Shown: one piece after another, positions 7,607-15,495 of the stretch
Layout: every line of letters starts with the position of its first letter
Numbering within the stretch: position 1 is the stretch's first letter
Source: AP-15 sp963716115
GTDB taxonomy: Bacteria; Pseudomonadota; Alphaproteobacteria; ATCC43930; CGMCC-115725
NCBI GenBank assembly: GCA_963716115.1
Contig: CAVQSZ010000033.1
Location: 189,815 to 253,814 of the forward strand
Direction of reading: 5' to 3'
Length of the DNA stretch: 64,000 bases
Program-made: the position numbers and the translations under genes
The notes under the pieces: model-generated
Databases searched by the model: none
What the model was told of the DNA's origin: nothing
The model's input: the letters and a program-made list of their open reading frames with translations, nothing else

Positions 7607-9103
7607 GTGGGGATTCGCACCGGCAAGGAGCTGCTGGCGTCGCTGCGCGACGACCGCCAGGTGTTCATCGACGGCGAGCGGGTGACGGACGTCACCGCCG
7701 ACCCGCGCTTTGCGGGCGCGGCGCGGAGCTTGGCCGCGCTCTACGACATGCAGCACGACCCGGCATTGATCGACAGGATGACCTTCGCCTCGCCGGCCGA
7801 TGGCGCGCGGGCCGGGCTCTCGTTCATTGTGCCGCAAACCGTCGACGAGCTGATCGGCCGCCGCGACATGGTCAAGATCTGGATGGACGCGACCTGCGGC
7901 ATGTTCGGCCGCAGCCCCGACTTCATGAACATCTTCGTCGCGGGGCTGGCCGGGGCGGCGGATGAATTCGGCCGCCGCGACCGGCGTTTCGCCGACAATC
8001 TGCGCGCCTATCACGCGCTGATCCGCGACCGCGACCTGTGCCTGACCCACACCCTCGTCAACCCGCAGGTCGACCGCTCCAAGCCGGTCGAGCAGCAGTC
8101 GAAGGACCTCGCCGCGAAGATCGTCAAGGAGACCGACCGCGGCATCGTGATCCGCGGCGCGCGCATGGTTTCGACGCTGTGCGCCTACGCTGACGAGCTC
8201 CTGGTCATGCCGTCGACCTACATCGCCAACAGCAAGGAGGCCGAGCCCTACGCGATCGGCTTCAGCGTCGCAGCCGCGGCGCCGGGCCTGCGCTTTATCT
8301 GCCGCCCCTCGGTCATGCACCAGAACGCCGCCTCGCCGATGGACTATCCGTTGTCCTCGCGCTTCGACGAGACCGATGCGGTGGTGGTGTTCGACGATGT
8401 GCTGGTGCCGTGGGAGCGCGTCTACATCCACCGCGACGCCGACCTCTGCAACGGCCTCTACGACCGCACCGGCATGATGCCGCAGGTCATGCACCAGTTC
8501 TCGACCAAGAACCTCGCCAAGGCCGAGTTCATGATGGGGCTGGCCTTCGCCATCGCGAAATCGACCAGCATCGACCAGCACCTGCATGTGCAGGGGATGC
8601 TGGCGGAGCTCATTCAGTACGCGGAATTCGTCCGCGCCTGCCTGCGGGCGAGCGAGGCCGACGCCGCGCCGAGCCAATTCGGGGTCATGACCCCCGCGGC
8701 GATGCCGCTGTGGACGGTGCGCATGATGTACCCGCGGATGTTTGTGCGGATGTGCGAGATCGTGCAGATCCTGGGCGCCGGCGGGCTCGTCGCGGTCCCC
8801 TCCTACGCCGAGCTCGCCGGGCCGGCCGCATCCGACGTGGCGACGTATTTTCAGGCGGCCAACGCCGACGCCGCGACCCGGATCAAGCTGTTCCGGCTCG
8901 GCTTCGACGCCGCGGTTTCCTCCTTTTCCGGCCGTCAGCAGCTTTACGAGCGCTATTATTCGGGCGACCCGGTGCGGCTCGCCGGCGCGCTCTACGGCCT
9001 CTACGACAAGGATGCGCACATCGACCGCATCATGGCGCTGCTCGACGGGCTCGAGGCGAGCGCCGCCACCCTCGACGTGTCGGCTTTTGTGCGCGCGCGC
9101 TGA
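7607..9103 (+). CDS. 4-hydroxyphenylacetate 3-monooxygenase (HpaB) family flavin enzyme
   Basis: 498 residues, the normal size of the HpaB/PvcC/4-hydroxybutyryl-CoA dehydratase superfamily with acyl-CoA-dehydrogenase-like fold. The N-terminus IRTGKELLASLRDDRQVFID and the run ARSLAALYDMQHDP are standard. LCLTHTLVNPQVDRSKP is the family's flavin/substrate region, and FDDVLVPWERVYIH marks the beta-barrel to helical transition. Start: GTG 7607, seven bases after aaggagg. It lacks the iron-sulfur ligand pattern needed to call it a dehydratase, so a two-component monooxygenase is more likely. No flavin reductase partner is adjacent. Substrate is unknown; the GST and EthD-like genes before it suggest one catabolic cluster. 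Confidence 0.85.
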   Translation: MGIRTGKELLASLRDDRQVFIDGERVTDVTADPRFAGAARSLAALYDMQHDPALIDRMTFASPADGARAGLSFIVPQTVDELIGRRDMVKIWMDATCGMFGRSPDFMNIFVAGLAGAADEFGRRDRRFADNLRAYHALIRDRDLCLTHTLVNPQVDRSKPVEQQSKDLAAKIVKETDRGIVIRGARMVSTLCAYADELLVMPSTYIANSKEAEPYAIGFSVAAAAPGLRFICRPSVMHQNAASPMDYPLSSRFDETDAVVVFDDVLVPWERVYIHRDADLCNGLYDRTGMMPQVMHQFSTKNLAKAEFMMGLAFAIAKSTSIDQHLHVQGMLAELIQYAEFVRACLRASEADAAPSQFGVMTPAAMPLWTVRMMYPRMFVRMCEIVQILGAGGLVAVPSYAELAGPAASDVATYFQAANADAATRIKLFRLGFDAAVSSFSGRQQLYERYYSGDPVRLAGALYGLYDKDAHIDRIMALLDGLEASAATLDVSAFVRAR

Positions 9104-9112
9104 CCGCGGCGA

Positions 9113-10711
9113 TCAGGGTGGCGGCGCGAGCCGAAAGCCGGCCTGGCCGTCGCGGGCGATCTCGGCCGGCAGCTCGGTCTCCCAGCGCAGGTAGGCCTGC
9201 ATCGCCTCGCGGTTGCCGGCGTGGCGGTCGTGGTTCCAGAACAGGTAGTCGATGCGCTCGGCGTCCGGCGGATCGGCCGGCGAGGCGGCGACCGGCAGGC
9301 CGGCCTGCAGCCATGCCGCACTGCCGCCGCCGACGACGGCGATCCGCGCCGCGGTCAGCTCGGCGAGGTCGATGGCGGCCATCCGCGCCGCCGCCTCGTC
9401 ATCGGCGAACAGGGCGATACGGCCGGCTCCCAGCACCGCGCCCGGCAGCCGATCGAGGCGCGGCCGGATGCTCCACACCGCTCCTTGCGGATGCGCCCGG
9501 CGATAGGCGGCGCTCGGCTCCAGCGAGATTGCCGCCGCCCCCGCGGCGAGCTGTCGCGCCGCTTCCGCGACCTCGATCGTCGGCAACGCGGGAAACGGCA
9601 AGGCATCCGGCGAGCCGGGTCCGGCTTCGAGGGCTTGGCCCTCCAGCGCGCGGTCGAGGACCTGCGCGTCCCAGCCCATCTGCTTGAGCCAGTGCGCGGT
9701 CATCACGGCGCGCGCGCCGGTATCGTCGACGAGCACCAGGCGGGCGCCGCGGGTCGCGACCCAGCGGTCGATCGCCTGCACCAATTGGCCGCCCGGGGCC
9801 GAGGCCGACCCCGGCAGATGGCCGGCGGCGAACTCCTCCGGCGTGCGCACGTCGAGCACATATGTGGTTCTCGTCTCGCCCTCGGAGAGCCGGCGGGCGA
9901 GCCCGGCATGATCGATCCGGCGAACGCCGAACCGCGCCTCGACGGCCTGCGCCCGCCGCTGCGCCGCCAAGGCCGCGTCCGGGCTGACCGCGCGCAGCCC
10001 GCCGCCGACGCCGCTCTCCAGCTCGAGCCCGGCGAGGCGCCAGCCCTGGGTCCCGCCCTCGAGCGAGGCCACCCGGTTCGGCGCCCCGGCGTTGATCAGC
10101 GACTGCGCTCCGATGATCCCGCGGGTGCGCCCGGCGCAGGAGACGACGACGAAGGCATCGGGCGAGGGCACGGCGTCGGCGAAGCGGTGAACCAGCTCGG
10201 CCCCGGGGCAGGGGAGGGCGCCCGGCACATGAAACCGCTCGTATTCGTCGAGCGGCCGGCTGTCGAGGACCACGACCTTCGCCCCCGAACGCCGCAGCCG
10301 GTCGAGCTCGGCGGCCGAGATCGCCGGGGTGCCGAGCTCATGCTCGACGATCTCGGCGAAGGCCTTGCTCGGGACATTGCTGCTCGGAAACAGCGGATGG
10401 CCGGCCGCCACCCACGCCGCGACGCCGCCCGTCAGCAGATGGAGGCCGCGGTAGCCGAGCCCCGCCATGCGCCGCGCCGCCCGTTCCGCGACGCCGTCGT
10501 CATCGTCGGCCAGAACCACCCGGCACGACCGCCGCGGCGCCAGCCGTCCGATCTCGGCTTCGAGCCGGCTGTAGGGCAGGTTGACCGCCAGCAGCGGATG
10601 GCCTTCGCCGTGCTGCCCTTCCTCGCGGACATCGATGAAGGCGATTTCGCCGCCATCGGCCAGCCACCGCCTGACCGTGTTGACCTCGACTGTGCGCGCA
10701 ATCTTATCCAT
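9113..10711 (-). CDS. Four-domain rhodanese-like sulfurtransferase
   Basis: 532 residues comprising four tandem rhodanese modules. Their starts can be seen at VRRWLADGGEIAFIDVREEG, LDRLRRSGAKVVVLDSRPLDE, LARRLSEGETRTTYVLDVRT and, more diverged, AARQLAAGAAAISLEPSAAY. Only module 2 keeps the catalytic loop with a cysteine (VVSCAGRTRG, Cys192). The equivalent loops of modules 1, 3 and 4 carry Asp-rich or other residues (ADDDDG, VDDTGAR, ADDEAAA), so they are probably structural. Long multi-rhodanese proteins of this layout occur in proteobacteria near cysteine metabolism. ATG 10711 is preferred over GTG 10720. It converges on the HpaB-type gene. Confidence 0.88.
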   Translation of the reverse strand: MDKIARTVEVNTVRRWLADGGEIAFIDVREEGQHGEGHPLLAVNLPYSRLEAEIGRLAPRRSCRVVLADDDDGVAERAARRMAGLGYRGLHLLTGGVAAWVAAGHPLFPSSNVPSKAFAEIVEHELGTPAISAAELDRLRRSGAKVVVLDSRPLDEYERFHVPGALPCPGAELVHRFADAVPSPDAFVVVSCAGRTRGIIGAQSLINAGAPNRVASLEGGTQGWRLAGLELESGVGGGLRAVSPDAALAAQRRAQAVEARFGVRRIDHAGLARRLSEGETRTTYVLDVRTPEEFAAGHLPGSASAPGGQLVQAIDRWVATRGARLVLVDDTGARAVMTAHWLKQMGWDAQVLDRALEGQALEAGPGSPDALPFPALPTIEVAEAARQLAAGAAAISLEPSAAYRRAHPQGAVWSIRPRLDRLPGAVLGAGRIALFADDEAAARMAAIDLAELTAARIAVVGGGSAAWLQAGLPVAASPADPPDAERIDYLFWNHDRHAGNREAMQAYLRWETELPAEIARDGQAGFRLAPPP

Positions 10712-10774
10712 CCTTCGCACTCCAATGCAGGGAACCGCAGCCCTCTCCCGTGGCCACAGGTGAGGGAGAACAGG

Positions 10775-10840
10775 TCACGCGCTGCTCCCGATCCGGGTTG
10801 CGTCGACAAAGCGCTCGGTCGCGGCGTCGATTGCAAGGAA
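10775..10840 (-). pseudogene. Relic of an hpnR 3' end
   Basis: Read on the minus strand, this intergenic stretch encodes AIDAATERFVDATRIGSSA then a stop. It matches the last residues of the intact hpnR 4.7 kb away (ATDAATERFVEETRMGTTL then stop). A 20-base core (10803-10822) is identical to 15524-15543, in the same orientation. Upstream of about 10840 the similarity to hpnR is lost. It has no start and is too short to be a gene. It is either the trace of a second hpnR or the product of a rearrangement around the exporter genes between the two copies. Confidence 0.6.
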
Positions 10841-10932
10841 CCCCCTCCTCTGGTCAGGCGCCCGGTGCAAGTCCGGCGATCGTAGGGACGCCGCCACCGG
10901 CGAGGACGCGCCGTCGACGACGCGCGACATCG

Positions 10933-12069
10933 TCAGTGGCGCAGAAAATAAACCCGGTAGAGCTGGTCGCGGAAAGGTGCGCTCGCTTCGATCGCGACGC
11001 GGAAGTCGGCTCTGCCGAGCACATAGGTGTCGAGATCTTCACGTGCGACCACGGTCGCGTTGCGCGGCTCGCCGCTGATCAGCGCCGCCTCGCCAAAGAA
11101 GTCGCCGGGGCCCAGCGTCGCGACCTCGCGGTCGTGGCGCATGACCTCGACCGTGCCGTCGGAAATCAGAAAAAAGCTCTCGCCGAAATCGCCCTCGCGA
11201 ATGATGACGTCGCCGGCAACGAAACGCCGCCTTGTCGTCTTTTCCGCGACATTGGTGAGCTCGATCGGGGTTAGATCTTTGAACGCATCCACGGTCTTCA
11301 GGAATTCGCAGATCCTCAACGCGTCATGCAGCACCACATCGGACGCGATCCTCCCGTCGACCATGTGAACCAGGCGGTCGGCCTTTTCGATGATCCGGTG
11401 GTCGTGAGTCACCATTACGACCGCCGAGCCCTGCTCGATCGTCGTTTCCTTGAGGAGATCGACGACGCCGCGAGCCGAATCCTTGTCGAGCGCGGCGGTC
11501 GGCTCGTCGGCGAGAACCAGCTTCGGCCGATTGACCAGAGCCCGCGCGATCGCAACGCGCTGGCGCTGGCCGCCGGATAGGGATCGGGGCCGGTAGTCGA
11601 CCCGGTTTCCGAGCCCAAGCCGCTCGAGCATCACGGTGCCGCGCTGCCGCATCTCCGCCGGGGCACAGCTGCCGAGCTGCATCGCCATTTTCACGTTTTC
11701 ATACGCCGACAATGCGTCGAACAGATTGTGCATCTGAAAGATGAAGCCGATATTGCGGCGCACCGCGACCAGCTCGTGGCGGCCGAGGCTCGACAAATCA
11801 TGGCCGAGCACATCGATCCTGCCCTCTTGCACGGTACGCAACGCCCCGATGAGTGTAAGCAAGGTGGTCTTTCCGGCCCCCGACGGCCCGGTCATCACCA
11901 CCAGCTGACCCGGCGCGATCTCGATCCTGTTGTCGAACAGGATCTGGTTGCGCGATCCGCCCTGCCCGAAGGAATGGTTCAGCTCGGCAACCCGCACGAC
12001 CGGATCGCGGCTGGCCGATGCCGCGGGGTCAAGCGCACGCACCGTCTCGGCGAGGACGGCGGCGGTCAT
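10933..12069 (-). CDS. DevA-like ABC exporter ATPase fused to a cyclic-nucleotide-binding domain
   Basis: 378 residues. The N-terminal part is a MacB/LolD/DevA-type ATPase: Walker A GPSGAGKTT (61-69), signature LSGGQRQR (164-171), Walker B LVLADEPTAALD (184-195), His in VMVTHDH. From about residue 256 a complete cyclic-nucleotide-binding domain follows: FKDLTPIELTNVAEKT, FVAGDVIIREGDFGESFFLI, and the phosphate-binding cassette FFGEAALISGEPRNATVVA with the key Glu and Arg. So ATP hydrolysis or assembly may be gated by cAMP or cGMP (inference). Start ATG 12069 overlaps the permease stop by one base (tgatg), implying translational coupling. Confidence 0.9.
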   Translation of the reverse strand: MTAAVLAETVRALDPAASASRDPVVRVAELNHSFGQGGSRNQILFDNRIEIAPGQLVVMTGPSGAGKTTLLTLIGALRTVQEGRIDVLGHDLSSLGRHELVAVRRNIGFIFQMHNLFDALSAYENVKMAMQLGSCAPAEMRQRGTVMLERLGLGNRVDYRPRSLSGGQRQRVAIARALVNRPKLVLADEPTAALDKDSARGVVDLLKETTIEQGSAVVMVTHDHRIIEKADRLVHMVDGRIASDVVLHDALRICEFLKTVDAFKDLTPIELTNVAEKTTRRRFVAGDVIIREGDFGESFFLISDGTVEVMRHDREVATLGPGDFFGEAALISGEPRNATVVAREDLDTYVLGRADFRVAIEASAPFRDQLYRVYFLRH

Positions 12070-13256
12070 CAGAACACCTCCGCGGGATCTGCCACGATTA
12101 CCCGCCGGACCGCGAGCACGGCCGACATCAGGCACATGCCGAGGGTCAGCAGGAGGCTGACGAGGGCGAGCTCCCAGGTCATGCGCAATGGCAGCAGCGC
12201 CACCCAGCCGACAATGCCGAACAGCGCAATAGAGACCAGACAGGCCGGCGCCCAGCCGGCGAGCGCGCTCAATGTCGCCTGCTCGAGCACCACGCGGACG
12301 AGATACCGGGTCGCATAGCCCATCGCCTTCATCGTTGCGTATTGAGGCAGCTGCTCGGCCAGGTCGGTGTATATGATCTGGTACGAAATCAGCATGCCGA
12401 CCACAAACCCTACAAGTGTCCCCATCGCGAAGATCGGCCCCGCCGAAGACACATCGGCCTGAAATCGGCGCTCCAATTCGAGCAGCTGATCCTTGGTCAT
12501 GACGGCGATGTCGGGGGGCAGGGCCGCGACGAGCGCCCGCTGCACCACCATGGGGTCGCGGCCCGCGCTCAGCTCGATGACTCCGAGCTCGACAGCCGGA
12601 GGGCCTCCGCCCGGGTCGGGCAGCAGCTGGGCAAACGTCCGATCGCCGACCACCACGGTGCCGTCGTTCTCAAAGTCGGGACCGAGCGCAAAGCTGCCGA
12701 CGACGCGGACCTTCCTGCCATTCAGCTCGGCCTCGGACAGCGGACGGTCCATCCCGAGAAACCGGCGGCCACGCCGATCGACGACAGCCGTATCCAGATC
12801 ACCCAATTCAGTCAGGTTAGCGTCGAGCTGCGGCAGACGCAATAACGGATGCTCGGGGGCGAAGGCCAAGACCCGGACCTGGTAATCCTTGTCATTGAAG
12901 GGGTTTCGCCAAAAGACGTGGTGCCAATCCGCATAAAGCGGCCAAGCGCTCGCCACTCCCGGCACGACGCGGGCGGCGTCGAGCTCGCGCTGGGGGAACG
13001 GGTCCTTCGTGGCGAACCGGTATTTGCCGGCGTTCTGCAGAAAAAGGTCGCCGTCGAGCAGCCTGATGATTTCGAGCGAGGCGTTGAAGAACGCTCTCTC
13101 GAAGCCGAGCTGCATCAGCATCAGCAGCACCGCAAAGCCGATGCCGCCGCTCGAGCGCAACAGCCGCGGCTTGTTGGCCAGCAAATTCCGCCGGGCGAGT
13201 GGAACAAACCCGGCGTGTCGCCAAGGGTGTCGAGCATCGGGCGTGGTGATCGACAA
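12069..13256 (-). CDS. DevC-like ABC exporter permease (FtsX fold), copy 1
   Basis: 395-residue permease of the MacB/DevC kind: one N-terminal membrane helix (GIGFAVLLMLMQLGFERAFF), a large periplasmic domain (roughly 60-265), and three C-terminal helices with IFAMGTLVGFVVGMLISYQI, LPQYATMKAMGYATRYL (the FtsX coupling region) and SLLLTLGMCLMSAVLAVRR. DevC proteins move lipid-like or glycolipid substrates to the outer membrane with a DevB-type adaptor; no adaptor gene is visible in this cluster. It lies between the ATPase gene (one-base overlap) and the second permease. Confidence 0.88.
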   Translation of the reverse strand: MSITTPDARHPWRHAGFVPLARRNLLANKPRLLRSSGGIGFAVLLMLMQLGFERAFFNASLEIIRLLDGDLFLQNAGKYRFATKDPFPQRELDAARVVPGVASAWPLYADWHHVFWRNPFNDKDYQVRVLAFAPEHPLLRLPQLDANLTELGDLDTAVVDRRGRRFLGMDRPLSEAELNGRKVRVVGSFALGPDFENDGTVVVGDRTFAQLLPDPGGGPPAVELGVIELSAGRDPMVVQRALVAALPPDIAVMTKDQLLELERRFQADVSSAGPIFAMGTLVGFVVGMLISYQIIYTDLAEQLPQYATMKAMGYATRYLVRVVLEQATLSALAGWAPACLVSIALFGIVGWVALLPLRMTWELALVSLLLTLGMCLMSAVLAVRRVIVADPAEVF

Positions 13257-13271
13257 CAGGGCTGGCCCCCT

Positions 13272-14402
13272 TCAGAATACGTCGGCAGGATCGGCATGGC
13301 GAAGGTTGCCCAACGACAGCAGGGCCGAAGCAGCGGCCATGACGAGGGTCGCGACAAAGACGATCGCGACACGCGTCCAAGTCATCGTCACCGGCAGCAA
13401 TGTCTCCTCCCGAACTACGGAATAGACCCCCACGGCTGCGGCGAGCGCCGGAACAAAGCCGGCCAGCACGATCAATAGGGCCATCGCGGCTACCGTGCCA
13501 CTAAGGAAATGATCCGCATAGCCGACTGCCTTCAAGGTGGCGAACTGTGGCAATTGCCGGCTGACCTGAGCCGCCAGGATCTGGTAGACGACCATGATCC
13601 CGACGATGAACGCGACGAGCAGACCCGATCCGAAGAGCAGGCCGACGGAAGTTCGGGTCGTCCAATACGCCGCCTCATGCGCTTCGAGCTCCGGCCGGGT
13701 GAAGATCCGGATATCGGCGCCCAGAACCGTGCGCAACGCGTCAGCGGCCCGGTCCGGGTCGACCCCCGGCTTCAGCTGGATCAGACCGAGATTGGCCCGG
13801 TCGAGATTACGATAGGGAAAGAGGCGGGCAAAGTTCGGCTCGTCGGCGAGGATGACGCCGAGACCCATGAAGCCGGTTCCCATGACGTACTGCCCGCCGA
13901 TCGTCATCGCCTGATCGTCGATCCTGACGACGCGTCCGGTGGTCAAGGGACCGAACATCGGTCGCGTTGCGGTATCGACGAGAACCGTATCGACCCGGCC
14001 TAGCACAGCGCGCTGGCGATCGATGTCGTCGACCTCGAAGATGTGCGCCTGCGGGTCGAAGCCGATGACAAAGACATCGGGGGACTTTCCGCCCTCGCCG
14101 CTGCGCCATTTCGCCGAGCCGAAATAGAGCGCGGCCGCCTGCGCCACCTCAGGTGCGGCCCGCGCCCGATCGAGCCGGCTGCGCGGAAATTGACCGGGCT
14201 GGGCCTGATACTCGTACCCGCTCGAAGCGATCAGCAAATCGAAACGCATCCGATCGTAAAGCAGCATGCCGCCGCGCGGCACCGCGATGAAAAAGCCGAG
14301 CTGGACAAAGACCAGCAGGATCGCCATGAACACGCCGGCCACCGCCAGGGCCGTGCGCCCTTTGTCGTGGGTGAGGATCCGCCAGGCAAGCACGAGCCTC
14401 AC
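13272..14402 (-). CDS. DevC-like ABC exporter permease (FtsX fold), copy 2
   Basis: 376-residue paralogue of the next gene, with the same plan: N-terminal helix (VAGVFMAILLVFVQLGFFIA), periplasmic domain, and C-terminal helices including FGSGLLVAFIVGIMVVYQIL, LPQFATLKAVGYADHFL and ATLVMAAASALLSLGNLRHADPADVF. Both permeases end in a very similar motif (ADPADVF here, ADPAEVF in copy 1), so the pair probably forms a heterodimeric channel for the cyclic-nucleotide-domain ATPase. The gap to copy 1 is 15 bases. It is the first gene of the operon; its promoter should lie in the 177-base gap to the divergent DUF3108 gene. Confidence 0.88.
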   Translation of the reverse strand: MRLVLAWRILTHDKGRTALAVAGVFMAILLVFVQLGFFIAVPRGGMLLYDRMRFDLLIASSGYEYQAQPGQFPRSRLDRARAAPEVAQAAALYFGSAKWRSGEGGKSPDVFVIGFDPQAHIFEVDDIDRQRAVLGRVDTVLVDTATRPMFGPLTTGRVVRIDDQAMTIGGQYVMGTGFMGLGVILADEPNFARLFPYRNLDRANLGLIQLKPGVDPDRAADALRTVLGADIRIFTRPELEAHEAAYWTTRTSVGLLFGSGLLVAFIVGIMVVYQILAAQVSRQLPQFATLKAVGYADHFLSGTVAAMALLIVLAGFVPALAAAVGVYSVVREETLLPVTMTWTRVAIVFVATLVMAAASALLSLGNLRHADPADVF

Positions 14403-14579
14403 AGCGCAGCGCGCTCCTCAGCAGGACTGCGCAGGTCTGCCGCAACGACGGAAACCGGGCCGATCGTCCGAGCCGGCGAGGGCTTATGGTGAACACGCAT
14501 GATGCAGTCTGCTCGAAGCCGTCAGCAACGACGCTCCCCGGCACTATGGTTCAAGCGCCCTATCACCAACAAGGCGGTG

Positions 14580-15407
14580 ATGATGAGCTTTGCGCGTGTT
14601 GCCGTCCTGCTCGCGATCGCCGCGCCGTTTTTTGCCGACCCGAGCACGTACGCCGCTCCCGGGGACGAGCCGGACCGCGTCGCCCTGCGAATTGAGGTTT
14701 ATGGCTTTGCCGGCTTCCATGTCTTGACCAACCGCACCACGGTCGACGTATCGGCGGGCCGTTATGCGATCGCCATGGATCTCGACACCCGCGGCATCGC
14801 CAGCGTGCTTATCGACCTGAGCAGCCACTCCGAAGCGCGCGGCCGGCTCATCGGAGACGCGGTCGTTCCCGAGGCTTACCGCAGCGAAGTGCGCCGCAAC
14901 GGTGTCGATCGTCAATACCGGATCGACTACCGAGCGGACGGTCCGGCCGCGAGCAGATGGGCGCCGCCCGCAGCCGGCTGGGAGAGCCCGATCCCGCCCG
15001 CCGAGCTGCGCGGCACGGTCGATCAGCTGAGCGCGTATTTCATCATCGAACGCCGCCTCGCCCAGACCGGCAGCTGCAGGCTCAGCGTGCCCGTGTTCGA
15101 CGGCCACGATCGATACAATCTCCGCTTCACCGATGCCGAGCCGGAAACCCTGACGGCCCTCGGCCCGCATGATTTCGCCGGCCGCGCCTATGTGTGCGGC
15201 GTCACGCGCCAGGATATCGCCGGCTACCCGGGCGATCAGGATCAATCCGAAGGGACCTACCGCAAGGGAAAGGTGTGGTACGCCCGCCTCGTCCCCGGCA
15301 GCCAGATGGTTCCGGTGCGCATGGAATTCGATACCGAATACGGCGTCGTGACGGGCTATCTCGCCGAGCTTCACGGTCGGGGCGTCAACCTTCGCTTCAT
15401 CGAGTGA
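14580..15407 (+). CDS. DUF3108-type exported protein
   Basis: 275-residue predicted periplasmic protein. The N-terminus MMSFARVAVLLAIAAPFFAD ends in a likely signal-peptidase site near TYAAPG. The mature part fits the DUF3108 pattern: LRIEVYGFAGFHVLTNRTTV, then MDLDTRGIASVLIDLSSHSE, and a closing KVWYARLVPGSQMVPVRMEF. DUF3108 proteins are outer-envelope beta-rich proteins of unknown function. ATG 14580 or 14583 begins the signal peptide, with aaggcgg just before; the frame is open to 14499 without conserved sequence. It is divergent from the exporter operon and convergent with hpnR. Confidence 0.82.
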   Translation: MMSFARVAVLLAIAAPFFADPSTYAAPGDEPDRVALRIEVYGFAGFHVLTNRTTVDVSAGRYAIAMDLDTRGIASVLIDLSSHSEARGRLIGDAVVPEAYRSEVRRNGVDRQYRIDYRADGPAASRWAPPAAGWESPIPPAELRGTVDQLSAYFIIERRLAQTGSCRLSVPVFDGHDRYNLRFTDAEPETLTALGPHDFAGRAYVCGVTRQDIAGYPGDQDQSEGTYRKGKVWYARLVPGSQMVPVRMEFDTEYGVVTGYLAELHGRGVNLRFIE

Positions 15408-15495
15408 GGAAGGCGCCGGAGGGGAAGGGGTAGGGGCGGCGGCAGTCGCGATCGGACCGGGAATGAGCCGGTTGGATCCTTGCCCGGTTGGAGCC

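Noticed and set aside
7607..9103. 4-hydroxybutyryl-CoA dehydratase
   Set aside because: The protein belongs to the same superfamily, but the spaced Cys/His ligands of the iron-sulfur cluster could not be found.
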